From Gammaproteobacteria bacterium (lineage in GTDB: Bacteria > Pseudomonadota > Gammaproteobacteria > Steroidobacterales > Steroidobacteraceae): 9,751 nucleotides of DNA. Below the pieces are notes generated by a model. The model saw only the letters and a program-made list of their open reading frames with translations, was not told the origin of the DNA and did no database searches. Location: positions 1 through 9,751 of the forward strand of contig JAOUGR010000058.1 in assembly GCA_029857655.1 (NCBI GenBank). Direction: 5' to 3'. The stretch's first letter is position 1; each line of letters starts with the position of its first letter. The position numbers and the translations under genes are program-made. Below are positions 1 to 5,927 of this stretch, in pieces.

Positions 1-841
1 GATTTCCGAACCCGGCGTCGGGCGATTCCGCGCGGCCGTCTTCCACCAGCGCGGCTACCCGGCTCTGGTGCTGCGCTACATCAGCGTGGACACGCCGAAG
101 CTCGACCAGCTCGGCCTGCCGGACACGATACGCGAACTCGCGATGCTGAAGCGCGGCCTCGTGCTGATGGTCGGCGCAACCGGCTCCGGCAAGTCCACGT
201 CGCTCGCTGCGATGATCAATCACCGCAATGACAACTGTTCGGACCACATCCTGACGATCGAGGACCCGATCGAGTTCCTGCACCAGAATCGCAAGTCGAT
301 CATCAATCAGCGCGAGGTCGGGCTCGACACGCGCAGCTTTGCACGGGCGCTACGCGCCTCGATGCGTGCGGCGCCGGACGTGATCCTGATCGGCGAAATC
401 CGCGACCGCGAGACGATGGAAGCGGCCATCACGCTGGCCGGCACCGGGCACCTGGTGCTCGCGACGCTGCACGCCAACAACTGCGCCGAAACGATGGATC
501 GCATCATCAACATGTTTCCGCGCGACCAGCACGCGCAGATATTCCTCGACCTGTCGCAATACCTTCGCGCCATCGTCTCGCAGCGCCTGGTGCGCGGCCG
601 CAACAACAAGCGTTGCGCAGCCGTCGAGGTAATGCTGAACACGCCGCACATCCAGGACCTGATCAAGAAAGGCGACGTCATCGGCGTCAAGGAAGCGATG
701 TTCGCGTCCAATGAACGCGGCATCCAGAATTACGACATCGCGCTTCTGCACCTCTACAAAGAGGGCCGCATCGACATCGAGGAGGCGCTCAACAACGCTG
801 ACTCGCGCAGTAACCTCGAGACCCGCATCAACTTCGGGTAG
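1..841 (+). CDS. pilU: Type IV pilus retraction ATPase PilU, C-terminal part (5' end outside window)
   Basis: This is a hexameric cytoplasmic ATPase at the base of the type IV pilus that assists PilT in pilus retraction. The reading frame is open from base 2, so the start lies upstream; 279 residues are visible, against roughly 380 in known PilU proteins. Counting visible residues, the Walker A motif GATGSGKST is at 58-66, the Asp box TIEDP at 85-89, the Walker B region VILIGEIRD at 127-135 and the His box TLHANN at 155-160. All the catalytic elements of a secretion ATPase are intact. The C-terminal part (LIKKGDV, then KEAM, then LYKEGRI and EEALNNADS) matches PilU better than PilT, whose corresponding stretch reads AIRNLIRE. 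It is convergent with the minus-strand pyrK gene. I am confident of the family and fairly sure of PilU over PilT. Confidence 0.93.
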   Translation, partial: ISEPGVGRFRAAVFHQRGYPALVLRYISVDTPKLDQLGLPDTIRELAMLKRGLVLMVGATGSGKSTSLAAMINHRNDNCSDHILTIEDPIEFLHQNRKSIINQREVGLDTRSFARALRASMRAAPDVILIGEIRDRETMEAAITLAGTGHLVLATLHANNCAETMDRIINMFPRDQHAQIFLDLSQYLRAIVSQRLVRGRNNKRCAAVEVMLNTPHIQDLIKKGDVIGVKEAMFASNERGIQNYDIALLHLYKEGRIDIEEALNNADSRSNLETRINFG

Positions 842-853
842 TGCCTCGCGCGC

Positions 854-892
854 GGGCTGGGCTGTGAAGGCGGCCCTCGCTCGCTTTCTTTT
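854..892 (+). terminator. Weak rho-independent terminator candidate after pilU
   Basis: GGGCTG at 854-859 can pair with CGGCCC at 871-876. This gives six pairs including one G-T (G-U) pair and an 11-base loop. A T-rich stretch, TTTCTTTT, lies at 885-892. The stem is short and eight bases separate it from the T tract, so this is a marginal candidate. No comparable T tract is seen in the other direction for pyrK. The 61-base convergent gap (842-902) holds nothing else I recognise. Confidence 0.3.
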
Positions 893-902
893 CCGGATCG
901 AA

Positions 903-1793
903 TCAGGCGGTGAAGACGGTGGCCGCGTCGAAGACGGGGCCGTCGACGCAGACGCGTTTCATTGCCGGCCCGTCTGGCGTCTGCACGAGCACCGTGCAGC
1001 CCGCGCAGCCACCCACGGCACAGGCCATGTACTCCTCGAGCGAGACCTGGCAGGGCAGCGCGTGCTGGCGTGCGAGCGCCGCGGTTGCGCGCAGCATCGC
1101 TTCGGGCCCGCATGCAAACAACTCGACCTCGGCGAGTTGCGCGGGCGCGAGACTTGCCAGCCAGTGCCGGGCGAGGTCAGTCACATGACCGGCATGGCAG
1201 CCAGTGAATCCCGCGAGACTCGCGAGGCGATTCGGCACTCCGCAGTCTTCGAGCCGCGTCATGCAGCTAGTCGCGCCGGGCGGCAGGCCCGGCACTGCGA
1301 TGGTCGCAGCGCCGGTCTCGAACGGAAATGGCAGCTCCGAGCCCATCAGCACAAATGGCTGCCAGCCGCCGCGGCGCCCGGCTGCAAGCGTCTCGGCGAG
1401 AAATAACAGGGGCGGGATGCCGACACCGCCACCGATCATGAGTGTCCGCGGTCTGTCGGCGTGCGTGGTGAATCCGCTGCCGATCGGGCCGAGGCAGGAA
1501 AGCATTTCGCCCGGCCGGCGCAGCGCGAGCTCCGCGAGGCCGTGCCCGACAATCTTGTAGAGCACCTCGACCCAGCCCTCATCGGCCGAGGTCCGCATGA
1601 TGGACAGCGGACGGCGCATCGGAATGCCGGGGCCGCAAGTCAGGTGGATGAAGCTGCCGGGGGTCGCGGCCGCGGCGCAGCTGGGTGCGCGCAGACGCAG
1701 CACGAATTGCTCGCCTTCAAATGCGTCATGGCTGATGACGCCGGCCTGCTCGAGGAAGATGGTGCCGCGATGGGGTCTGGCAACAGCACTCAC
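903..1793 (-). CDS. pyrK: Dihydroorotate dehydrogenase electron transfer subunit-like protein (PyrK family)
   Basis: This 296-residue protein of the ferredoxin-reductase superfamily should pass electrons between the FMN-containing dihydroorotate dehydrogenase PyrD (class 1B) and NAD+. The flavin-binding motif RRPLS is at 60-64, followed by a nicotinamide-binding glycine-rich stretch, LMIGGGVGIPP, at about 118-128, and FACGPEAML at 226-234. The C-terminus carries the PyrK [2Fe-2S] cysteine pattern C258-x4-C263-x2-C266-x15-C282, ending in the typical VDGPVF. The start is GTG at 1793, which overlaps the pyrB stop by four bases (GTGA). There is no clear Shine-Dalgarno sequence, so translation is probably coupled to pyrB. 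It is the last gene of the minus-strand run. The oddity is that many gammaproteobacteria rely on the quinone-linked class 2 enzyme, which needs no PyrK, and no pyrD is visible here. The family call is firm; its partner is inferred. Confidence 0.88.
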   Translation of the reverse strand: MSAVARPHRGTIFLEQAGVISHDAFEGEQFVLRLRAPSCAAAATPGSFIHLTCGPGIPMRRPLSIMRTSADEGWVEVLYKIVGHGLAELALRRPGEMLSCLGPIGSGFTTHADRPRTLMIGGGVGIPPLLFLAETLAAGRRGGWQPFVLMGSELPFPFETGAATIAVPGLPPGATSCMTRLEDCGVPNRLASLAGFTGCHAGHVTDLARHWLASLAPAQLAEVELFACGPEAMLRATAALARQHALPCQVSLEEYMACAVGGCAGCTVLVQTPDGPAMKRVCVDGPVFDAATVFTA

Positions 1794-2761
1794 GATGCGC
1801 GCCTGCGCCGGGCCTCTGCGACGTGCGCAAGCACGGCCATCCGGATCGCGACACCATTCGCGACCTGGTGCCGGATCACCGATTGGGGCCCGTCGGCGAC
1901 ATCGGACGCGATCTCGACACCGCGGTTCATCGGTCCCGGATGCATCACGATGGCCTGCTTGTTCGCCCTCGCCAATCTTGCGGCAGTCAATCCGTAGAGT
2001 TCATGGTAACGATCGATATCGGTCGGTATCGCCTCTGCGATCCGCTCACGCTGGATGCGCAGCATCATGACGACATCGGTGCCCGCAATGCCCTCATCAA
2101 AGGAGGAAAAGCGTCGCGCGCCGCGAAATTCGTGCGACTCCGGCATCATTTCCCCGGGCGCGACCAGGCGCACTTCAGCGACGCCGAGTGAAGTCAGCGC
2201 ACGATAGGCCGACCGCGCAACGCGCGAATGGCGGATGTCGCCGACGAACGTCACCGTGAGGTCCCTGAAGGCGCCCTTGTGCTGCTGGATGGTCAGCGCG
2301 TCGAGCAGGCCCTGGGTCGGGTGCGAGATGTGCGCTTCTCCGCCCGAAATGACGCTGACGTGGTCGCCGACGTGCCGCGCGACGAACTCGACGATGCCGG
2401 CTTGTGAGTCCCGGATCACGAATACGTCCACCTGCATGGCCTGGAGCGTGTAGATCGTGTCGATGATCGACTCGCCCTTGGCGCGCGAGGACAGCATCAC
2501 GTCGAGATTGATGGCGTCGGCTCCGAGTCTCACTGCGGCGAGTTCGAATGAGGCGCGCGTGCGCGTCGATGGCTCGGCGAAAAGGTTCGCGACGGTCCAG
2601 CCGGAGAGTTCGTCGCCGCGCGGCGGCAACCGGCCGGGAAGGCACTGGTAGGCCTGGGCCCGATCCAGCAGTTCCAGGATCAGGCCGGGTTCGAGGCCAT
2701 CGAGCGTGATCAGGTGCCGCAGCCGGCCGTTGGAGTCCAGCTGTGGGAGCGGCGAAGTCAT
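1790..2761 (-). CDS. pyrB: Aspartate carbamoyltransferase catalytic subunit
   Basis: This enzyme joins carbamoyl phosphate to L-aspartate to give carbamoyl aspartate, the committed step of pyrimidine synthesis, in the cytoplasm. It has 323 residues. The carbamoyl phosphate motif FAEPSTRTR is at 61-69, SSRAKGES with the active-site lysine at about residue 95 follows, then HPTQ at 147-150, GDIRHSRV at 174-181 and the aspartate-binding loop HPGPMNRGVE at 274-283. All expected active-site residues are present. The ATG start at 2761 overlaps the ruvX stop by four bases (ATGA), with no obvious Shine-Dalgarno sequence, suggesting coupled translation. In Pseudomonas the neighbouring pyrR and pyrC' regulate and complete this enzyme; neither is present beside it here. 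No pyrI-type regulatory subunit is visible either. Confidence 0.97.
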   Translation of the reverse strand: MTSPLPQLDSNGRLRHLITLDGLEPGLILELLDRAQAYQCLPGRLPPRGDELSGWTVANLFAEPSTRTRASFELAAVRLGADAINLDVMLSSRAKGESIIDTIYTLQAMQVDVFVIRDSQAGIVEFVARHVGDHVSVISGGEAHISHPTQGLLDALTIQQHKGAFRDLTVTFVGDIRHSRVARSAYRALTSLGVAEVRLVAPGEMMPESHEFRGARRFSSFDEGIAGTDVVMMLRIQRERIAEAIPTDIDRYHELYGLTAARLARANKQAIVMHPGPMNRGVEIASDVADGPQSVIRHQVANGVAIRMAVLAHVAEARRRRAS

Positions 2762-3213
2762 CGGGCCGTTTCACCGGGCTGCGCCCGGAGCCACTGCAGC
2801 AGCAGGATGCGCGCGGCCTCGCGATCCACGTCGCCACGCCGCACGCGACGCGTCTTGCTGCCGCTGCGGCGCCGCTCGCGCAGGTCATCCTCCGCTTCCC
2901 GCGACGAGAGTCTTTCGTCCACCCGATGAACCTCGATCTTGTACCGCAGGCCGAGCTGGTCCGCGAATTGCAGCGCTGCGGTCGTGAGTCTGGCGTTCTG
3001 GCCGGCCATATTATAGGGAACGCCGACAACGACCGCCGCCGGGTGCCAGTCGGTGATGCAGCGCCCGATCGCAGGCCAGTCGGGCATGCCGTCGAAGGCA
3101 TCGATGGTTGCGAGCGCTTCCGCGGTTCCGGTCAGCGTATTGCCGACCGCGACGCCAATGCGCCGTAATCCATAGTCGAACGAGAGCACCGTGCGCGTGG
3201 CCGGCGCGGGCAT
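2758..3213 (-). CDS. ruvX: Putative pre-16S rRNA nuclease RuvX/YqgF
   Basis: This 151-residue RNase H-fold protein of the YqgF family is thought to help trim the 5' end of 16S rRNA. Family features in order are: FDYGLRRIGVAVG at 12-24 with catalytic Asp13; VVVGVPYNMAG at 61-71; VDERLSS at 98-104 with the acidic Glu100; and a C-terminal DVDREAARILL at 128-138 that supplies the last acidic residue (probably Asp130). Compared with E. coli YqgF the segment at 113-127 is unusually basic (Arg, Ser and Lys-rich). The ATG start at 3213 lies three bases after the yqgE stop, and the gene's own stop overlaps the pyrB start. Adjacency to yqgE is a widely conserved gammaproteobacterial pairing. The family is certain; the exact RNA substrate in this organism is not known. 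Confidence 0.95.
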   Translation of the reverse strand: MPAPATRTVLSFDYGLRRIGVAVGNTLTGTAEALATIDAFDGMPDWPAIGRCITDWHPAAVVVGVPYNMAGQNARLTTAALQFADQLGLRYKIEVHRVDERLSSREAEDDLRERRRSGSKTRRVRRGDVDREAARILLLQWLRAQPGETAR

Positions 3214-3216
3214 CCG

Positions 3217-3783
3217 TCAGGCGCGTCCCGCCTGGAGGCTGATTCGGGACAGGTCGACACCCAGGAGCCGCGCGGCCGCCTGCCAGCGCTGCTCGAATGG
3301 CAGGTCGAAGATCAGGGACTCCTCGCAGGGCACGGTCAGCCAGGCGTTTTGCAGCATTTCGTCCTCGAGCTGGCCGGCATCCCAGCCCGCGTATCCAAGC
3401 GCGACAACGGCCTGGGCGGGTCCCTCGCCACGCGCCATCGCGGCAAGCACGTCGCGCGAGGTCGTCACGTGCAAGCTGTCGGAGACCGGCAATGTCGAAT
3501 CCCAGTCCTGCGGGCAGGGCCGGTGCAGCACGAAGCCGCGGTCATTCTGCACCGGTCCGCCGCGCAACACCGGCATGTCGCGCAGGCGCGTGTCCTCGCT
3601 CGTGAGTGCGAGCTGCTCCAGGACCTCGGACATCTTCATCTCGAGCGGCCGGTTGATCACGATGCCGAGTGCGCCGCGATCGGTGTGCTCGCAGACGAGG
3701 GTGACGCTCTGCGAGAAATTGGGGTCCGCGAGCGAGGGCATCGCGACGAGGAGTTGGTTGCTCAGGTAAGCGCCACCTGCCAT
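3217..3783 (-). CDS. yqgE: UPF0301 family protein YqgE/AlgH
   Basis: This protein belongs to the UPF0301 family, whose biochemical role is unsettled; the Pseudomonas member was named AlgH from links to alginate regulation. With the ATG at 3783 it has 188 residues, very close to the 187 of E. coli YqgE. Family signatures are LLVAMPSL at 11-18, CEH then GALGIVINRPL at 31-47, GGPV at 75-78, GYAGWDAGQLE at 130-140 and NAWLT at 146-150. A GTG at 3804 would add seven residues, but they do not fit the family and no good Shine-Dalgarno sequence precedes either start. I prefer the ATG because of length and because a promoter candidate at 3790-3818 would start transcription on it. It is followed three bases later by ruvX. 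Confidence 0.93.
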   Translation of the reverse strand: MAGGAYLSNQLLVAMPSLADPNFSQSVTLVCEHTDRGALGIVINRPLEMKMSEVLEQLALTSEDTRLRDMPVLRGGPVQNDRGFVLHRPCPQDWDSTLPVSDSLHVTTSRDVLAAMARGEGPAQAVVALGYAGWDAGQLEDEMLQNAWLTVPCEESLIFDLPFEQRWQAAARLLGVDLSRISLQAGRA

Positions 3784-3789
3784 GGCGCT

Positions 3790-3818
3790 AGTATCGGTCG
3801 CCACCCGTCGGGGGTCAA
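3790..3818 (-). promoter_or_regulatory. Candidate sigma-70 promoter for yqgE-ruvX-pyrB-pyrK, possibly leaderless
   Basis: Reading the minus strand, TTGACC (3818-3813, five of six matches to the -35 consensus) is followed after exactly 17 bases by GATACT (3795-3790, four of six to the -10 consensus). The expected transcription start, seven bases after the last base of the -10 box, is the A of the yqgE ATG at 3783. This lies in the only sizeable gap of the minus-strand gene run. It would allow the last four genes to be transcribed separately from gshB and tonB. It is a sequence match only. Confidence 0.4.
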
Positions 3819-3847
3819 AGCATGCCTGCGGGCTGACTTAATGCGAT

Positions 3848-4738
3848 TCAGCGCGCCGGTATCTCGACCGTCGAACCCGCGAGGCGGCCGCCGACGAATT
3901 GCCATTCATAGGCGAAGCGCAGGACCTCATGACGGGCGGCCAGTTCGGCGGGAAACGGCTCGAACGGCGTCGCCAGCTTGAGGATGGAGATTGCGGCGCG
4001 GTCGAGTTCCGGATGGCCGCTGGTGCGCCTGACCGTGGCATTCACGAGCCCGCCATTCGCGGCCAGCGCAACCTCGATGACCGGATTGCCGCTCAGCTTG
4101 CTGTGGCGGGCCTCGTCGGGGAAGTGCAGCGTGCCGACCCGCTCGACGCGCCGCTTCCAGGCGTCGAGATAACCCGCGACTTCGGAAGAGCGTGTGCTCG
4201 GCGTGACCAGCAATTCACGACGCGCCGGTCCCTTGAGCCCCAGTTCGGCATCGTCGTCGATGCCGGCCAGCGGCGAGCGGTCACCTGCAATCGACCGCCG
4301 CGGCAATGTGGGAAGCATTGCGGCCGGGTCCCTGGCGTCCGCGATGAAGCGCGATTCGCGGTCTGAGCCTGTCAGGATGCTGGTTTCGCCGCCGGCGGGG
4401 CCACCCGCGGACTGCTGCGCCGCGCGGCCGGCAATATCGCCCGGTGACTCTTCGTCATCACCCGACGTCCCTGGTTGCCGGGTCGCGTCAGCGGCGTTGC
4501 CGCTGCCCTGCTGAGTGCGCTGCGAGAGATAACTGGCCCGCTCATTGGTCGGCGCTTCGGGCAGCGTTTCCGCGACCAGCAGGACCTCGAGGGTCGGCAC
4601 CAGCGACTCATCACGTGGCTGCGGTGCGAATGTGATGCCCAGGATGACGATCAGGTGAAAAAGCCCGGCCAGGAACAGGGTGACAAACAGCCGATCATCG
4701 GCCGTGCCGCCCGCCTGCCTGCCGGCGGATCCACTCAC
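3848..4738 (-). CDS. TonB family energy-transducing protein (TonB3-like)
   Basis: This 296-residue inner-membrane-anchored periplasmic protein is of the TonB type, which transmits ExbB-ExbD energy to outer-membrane proteins. One membrane segment lies at about 17-37 and contains His28, which may correspond to the functional histidine in the E. coli TonB anchor. The linker (about 40-185) is acidic and rich in Gly, Ser and Gln rather than in Pro-Lys and Pro-Glu repeats. The C-terminal TonB domain covers about 187-283, with YLDAWKRRVERVG at 190-202, FPDEAR at 206-211, and TPFEPFP at 257-263. The open frame runs further upstream, but the GTG at 4738 gives the anchor in the right place and overlaps the gshB stop (GTGA). 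Between gshB and yqgE it occupies the place of P. aeruginosa tonB3, which has been linked to twitching motility. No exbB or exbD is nearby. Confidence 0.87.
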   Translation of the reverse strand: MSGSAGRQAGGTADDRLFVTLFLAGLFHLIVILGITFAPQPRDESLVPTLEVLLVAETLPEAPTNERASYLSQRTQQGSGNAADATRQPGTSGDDEESPGDIAGRAAQQSAGGPAGGETSILTGSDRESRFIADARDPAAMLPTLPRRSIAGDRSPLAGIDDDAELGLKGPARRELLVTPSTRSSEVAGYLDAWKRRVERVGTLHFPDEARHSKLSGNPVIEVALAANGGLVNATVRRTSGHPELDRAAISILKLATPFEPFPAELAARHEVLRFAYEWQFVGGRLAGSTVEIPAR

Positions 4739-4748
4739 GCGTGAGTGG
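4731..4748. repeat. 18-bp perfect palindrome on the gshB stop/tonB start junction
   Basis: CCACTCACGCGTGAGTGG reads identically on both strands. If one unpaired base (4730) is allowed, the pairing extends by five more pairs, GCGGA (4725-4729) with TCCGC (4749-4753). It covers the gshB stop codon (4735-4737) and the tonB GTG start (4736-4738). In the mRNA it could fold as a 7-pair stem with a CGCG loop plus the outer 5 pairs, placing the start codon on the 3' side of the hairpin. It could instead be a DNA operator. Its role is unknown. Confidence 0.6.
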
Positions 4749-5697
4749 TCCGCGCGAGCACGGCGTCGATCAAGCGGCCCGCGATATCGTGGCCATGCTG
4801 CGTTTCCAGTTCGCGGATGCCGGTCGGGCTGGTGACATTGATTTCGGTCACGAAGCCGCCGATGACGTCGAGCCCGACGAACAGCATGCCGCGCTCGCGC
4901 ATGACCGGGCCGATCCGCGAGCAGAGCCACCGGTCGCGATCGGAAAGCGCCCGGCCGACGCCTTTCGCGCCGGCCGCCAGGTTGCCGCGATGATCGGTGG
5001 GCCCGGGCATGCGCGCGAGCGCGTGTGGCACGGGCTCGCCATCGATCAACAGGATGCGTGCGTCGCCGGTCTCGGTGATCTCCGGCAGGTAGCGCTGCAC
5101 CATCGCGTAACGCTGGCCGTATTCCGTCAGCGTCTCGAATACCACCCTGGCGTTCTTGTCCCCCGCGGCCAGTGCAAAGATGGAGCGGCCACCCATGCTG
5201 TGCAGGGGTTTGCAGACGATGCGGCCATGCTCGGCGAGGAAGGCCTGCATGCCGTCCATGTCGCGGGTTATCAGTGTCGGCGCGCAGCAGTCGGGGAACC
5301 AGGCCGTGTAGACCTTTTCGTTCATGTCGCGCAGGCCCCGCGGGCGGTTCACGACCAGCACAGCTTCGGCCTCGGCGCGTTCCAGCAAGTAGGTCGTGTA
5401 GATGTATTCCAGGTCGAATGGCGGGTCCTTGCGCATCAGCACGGCATCGATGCCGGCGAGTGGCCGCACCACGGGTTCCCCGGTGCGGTACCAGCCCTTA
5501 CCGTCCCCGACGACCTCCAGTGGCCGCAGACGGGCGATCGCGCGCCCGTCGCGCAACCAGAGGTCTGCCTGTTCGAAGCACCAGGTCGCGCAACCACGCC
5601 GGGCGGCGGCGAGCAACATCGCAATCGTGGAATCCTTGGCCGGCTTGATGGATTCGAGTGGGTCCATCAGCACTGCAAGGCTGGGGCGGTCTCGCAT
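4735..5697 (-). CDS. gshB: Glutathione synthetase
   Basis: This ATP-grasp enzyme joins gamma-glutamylcysteine and glycine, using ATP, to make glutathione in the cytoplasm. It has 320 residues, a normal length. Signatures are VLMDPLESI at 9-17 (the E. coli protein begins LGIVMDPI), MRKDPPFDLEYIYTT at 88-102, VCKPLHSMGGRSIF at 161-174, DGEPVPHALARMP at 219-231 and the C-terminal FVGLDVIGG then TEINVTSPTG, which carry metal and ATP ligands. The ATG at 5697 has a Shine-Dalgarno GGAG at 5709-5706, eight bases upstream. It is the first gene of the minus-strand run, and its last codons overlap the tonB start and a perfect palindrome. One small oddity is KPLHSMGG where E. coli has, from memory, KPLDGMGG. 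Confidence 0.97.
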   Translation of the reverse strand: MRDRPSLAVLMDPLESIKPAKDSTIAMLLAAARRGCATWCFEQADLWLRDGRAIARLRPLEVVGDGKGWYRTGEPVVRPLAGIDAVLMRKDPPFDLEYIYTTYLLERAEAEAVLVVNRPRGLRDMNEKVYTAWFPDCCAPTLITRDMDGMQAFLAEHGRIVCKPLHSMGGRSIFALAAGDKNARVVFETLTEYGQRYAMVQRYLPEITETGDARILLIDGEPVPHALARMPGPTDHRGNLAAGAKGVGRALSDRDRWLCSRIGPVMRERGMLFVGLDVIGGFVTEINVTSPTGIRELETQHGHDIAGRLIDAVLARTTHA

Positions 5698-5810
5698 CAG
5701 GACGGCTCCGGCCGATTGACGGGAATGTGACGCGGATACTGCACGTTAGGGGGGCTTGTCATAGTACACCTGTCAATGGTCCAGACTGCCTGCCGGGCAT
5801 GGTTCTGCCG

Positions 5811-5825
5811 TGGCAGGGGGTAGGC
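5811..5825 (+). promoter_or_regulatory. Weak sigma-54-like promoter candidate upstream of pilG
   Basis: TGGCA at 5811-5815 matches the -24 element. The invariant GG (5812-5813) and GC (5824-5825) are separated by exactly ten bases, as sigma-54 requires. The -12 element reads AGGC rather than TTGC, so the match is incomplete. Transcription from it would begin near 5837, giving a leader of about 90 bases that contains the foldable region. This is a low-confidence call. Confidence 0.18.
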
Positions 5826-5838
5826 CGATATGTTAAAA

Positions 5839-5921
5839 GGAGGCCGCTCCGGCGTCGAAACCGTGGGCGTCTCCACGCGAGCATTGCTAGCGCCCGGCGG
5901 GAGCAGCGCCGGGGCCGGAGG
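5839..5921 (+). promoter_or_regulatory. Potentially structured pilG leader with sequestrable Shine-Dalgarno
   Basis: CTCCGGC (5847-5853) is perfectly complementary to GCCGGAG (5914-5920), which contains most of the pilG Shine-Dalgarno GGAGG (5917-5921). Enclosed by this stem are two hairpins: CGTGG/CCACG at 5862-5866 and 5873-5877 (six-base loop), and CCCGGCG/CGCCGGG at 5893-5899 and 5907-5913 (seven-base loop). The latter abuts the outer stem directly. The same CTCC can instead pair with GGAG at 5839-5842 across a GCCG loop, which would free the Shine-Dalgarno. The pairings are visible in the sequence. Regulation is inferred, and a GC-rich leader gives chance pairings. Confidence 0.35.
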
Positions 5922-5927
5922 TACCCG

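Larger units (their letters stand above)
5698..5927. promoter_or_regulatory. Divergent control region between gshB and pilG
   Basis: These 230 bases separate two divergent gene runs and must hold promoters for both unless transcription enters from elsewhere. On the minus strand a perfect -35 box, TTGACA, lies at 5776-5771, but no acceptable -10 box follows at 16-18 bases. On the plus strand a TATGTT at 5829-5834 is a weak -10 candidate without a good -35. A small perfect inverted repeat, CTGCC-GT-GGCAG, sits at 5805-5816 and could be an operator half or chance. The pilG-proximal part (5839-5921) can fold extensively and is described separately. No convincing small gene is seen. Confidence 0.6.

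Noticed and set aside
4739..4930. In-frame 5' extension of the tonB-like gene to 4930
   Set aside because: The extra 64 residues are an Arg/His-rich shadow of gshB and would push the membrane anchor far from the N-terminus.
4741..5730. 329-codon plus-strand open frame opposite gshB
   Set aside because: gshB on the minus strand explains this interval with clear motifs; the plus-strand translation has none.
5726..5745. TGTGA half site upstream of gshB as a CRP/Vfr site
   Set aside because: The second half after six bases reads TACTG rather than TCACA, so the palindrome is not there.
5771..5776. Perfect TTGACA on the minus strand as the gshB promoter
   Set aside because: No -10-like hexamer lies 16-18 bases downstream; the nearest candidates are TAACGT at 22 bases and poorer ones, so I did not call it as a promoter on its own.
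5835..5843. AAAAGGAGG as the ribosome binding site of a small leader gene
   Set aside because: No ATG, GTG or TTG lies 5-12 bases downstream; the first GTG is about 20 bases away.
5658..5927. In-frame 5' extension of pilG to a start at 5658
   Set aside because: The added residues are not like any receiver domain, would overlap the gshB 5' end, and a strong GGAGG favours the ATG at 5928.
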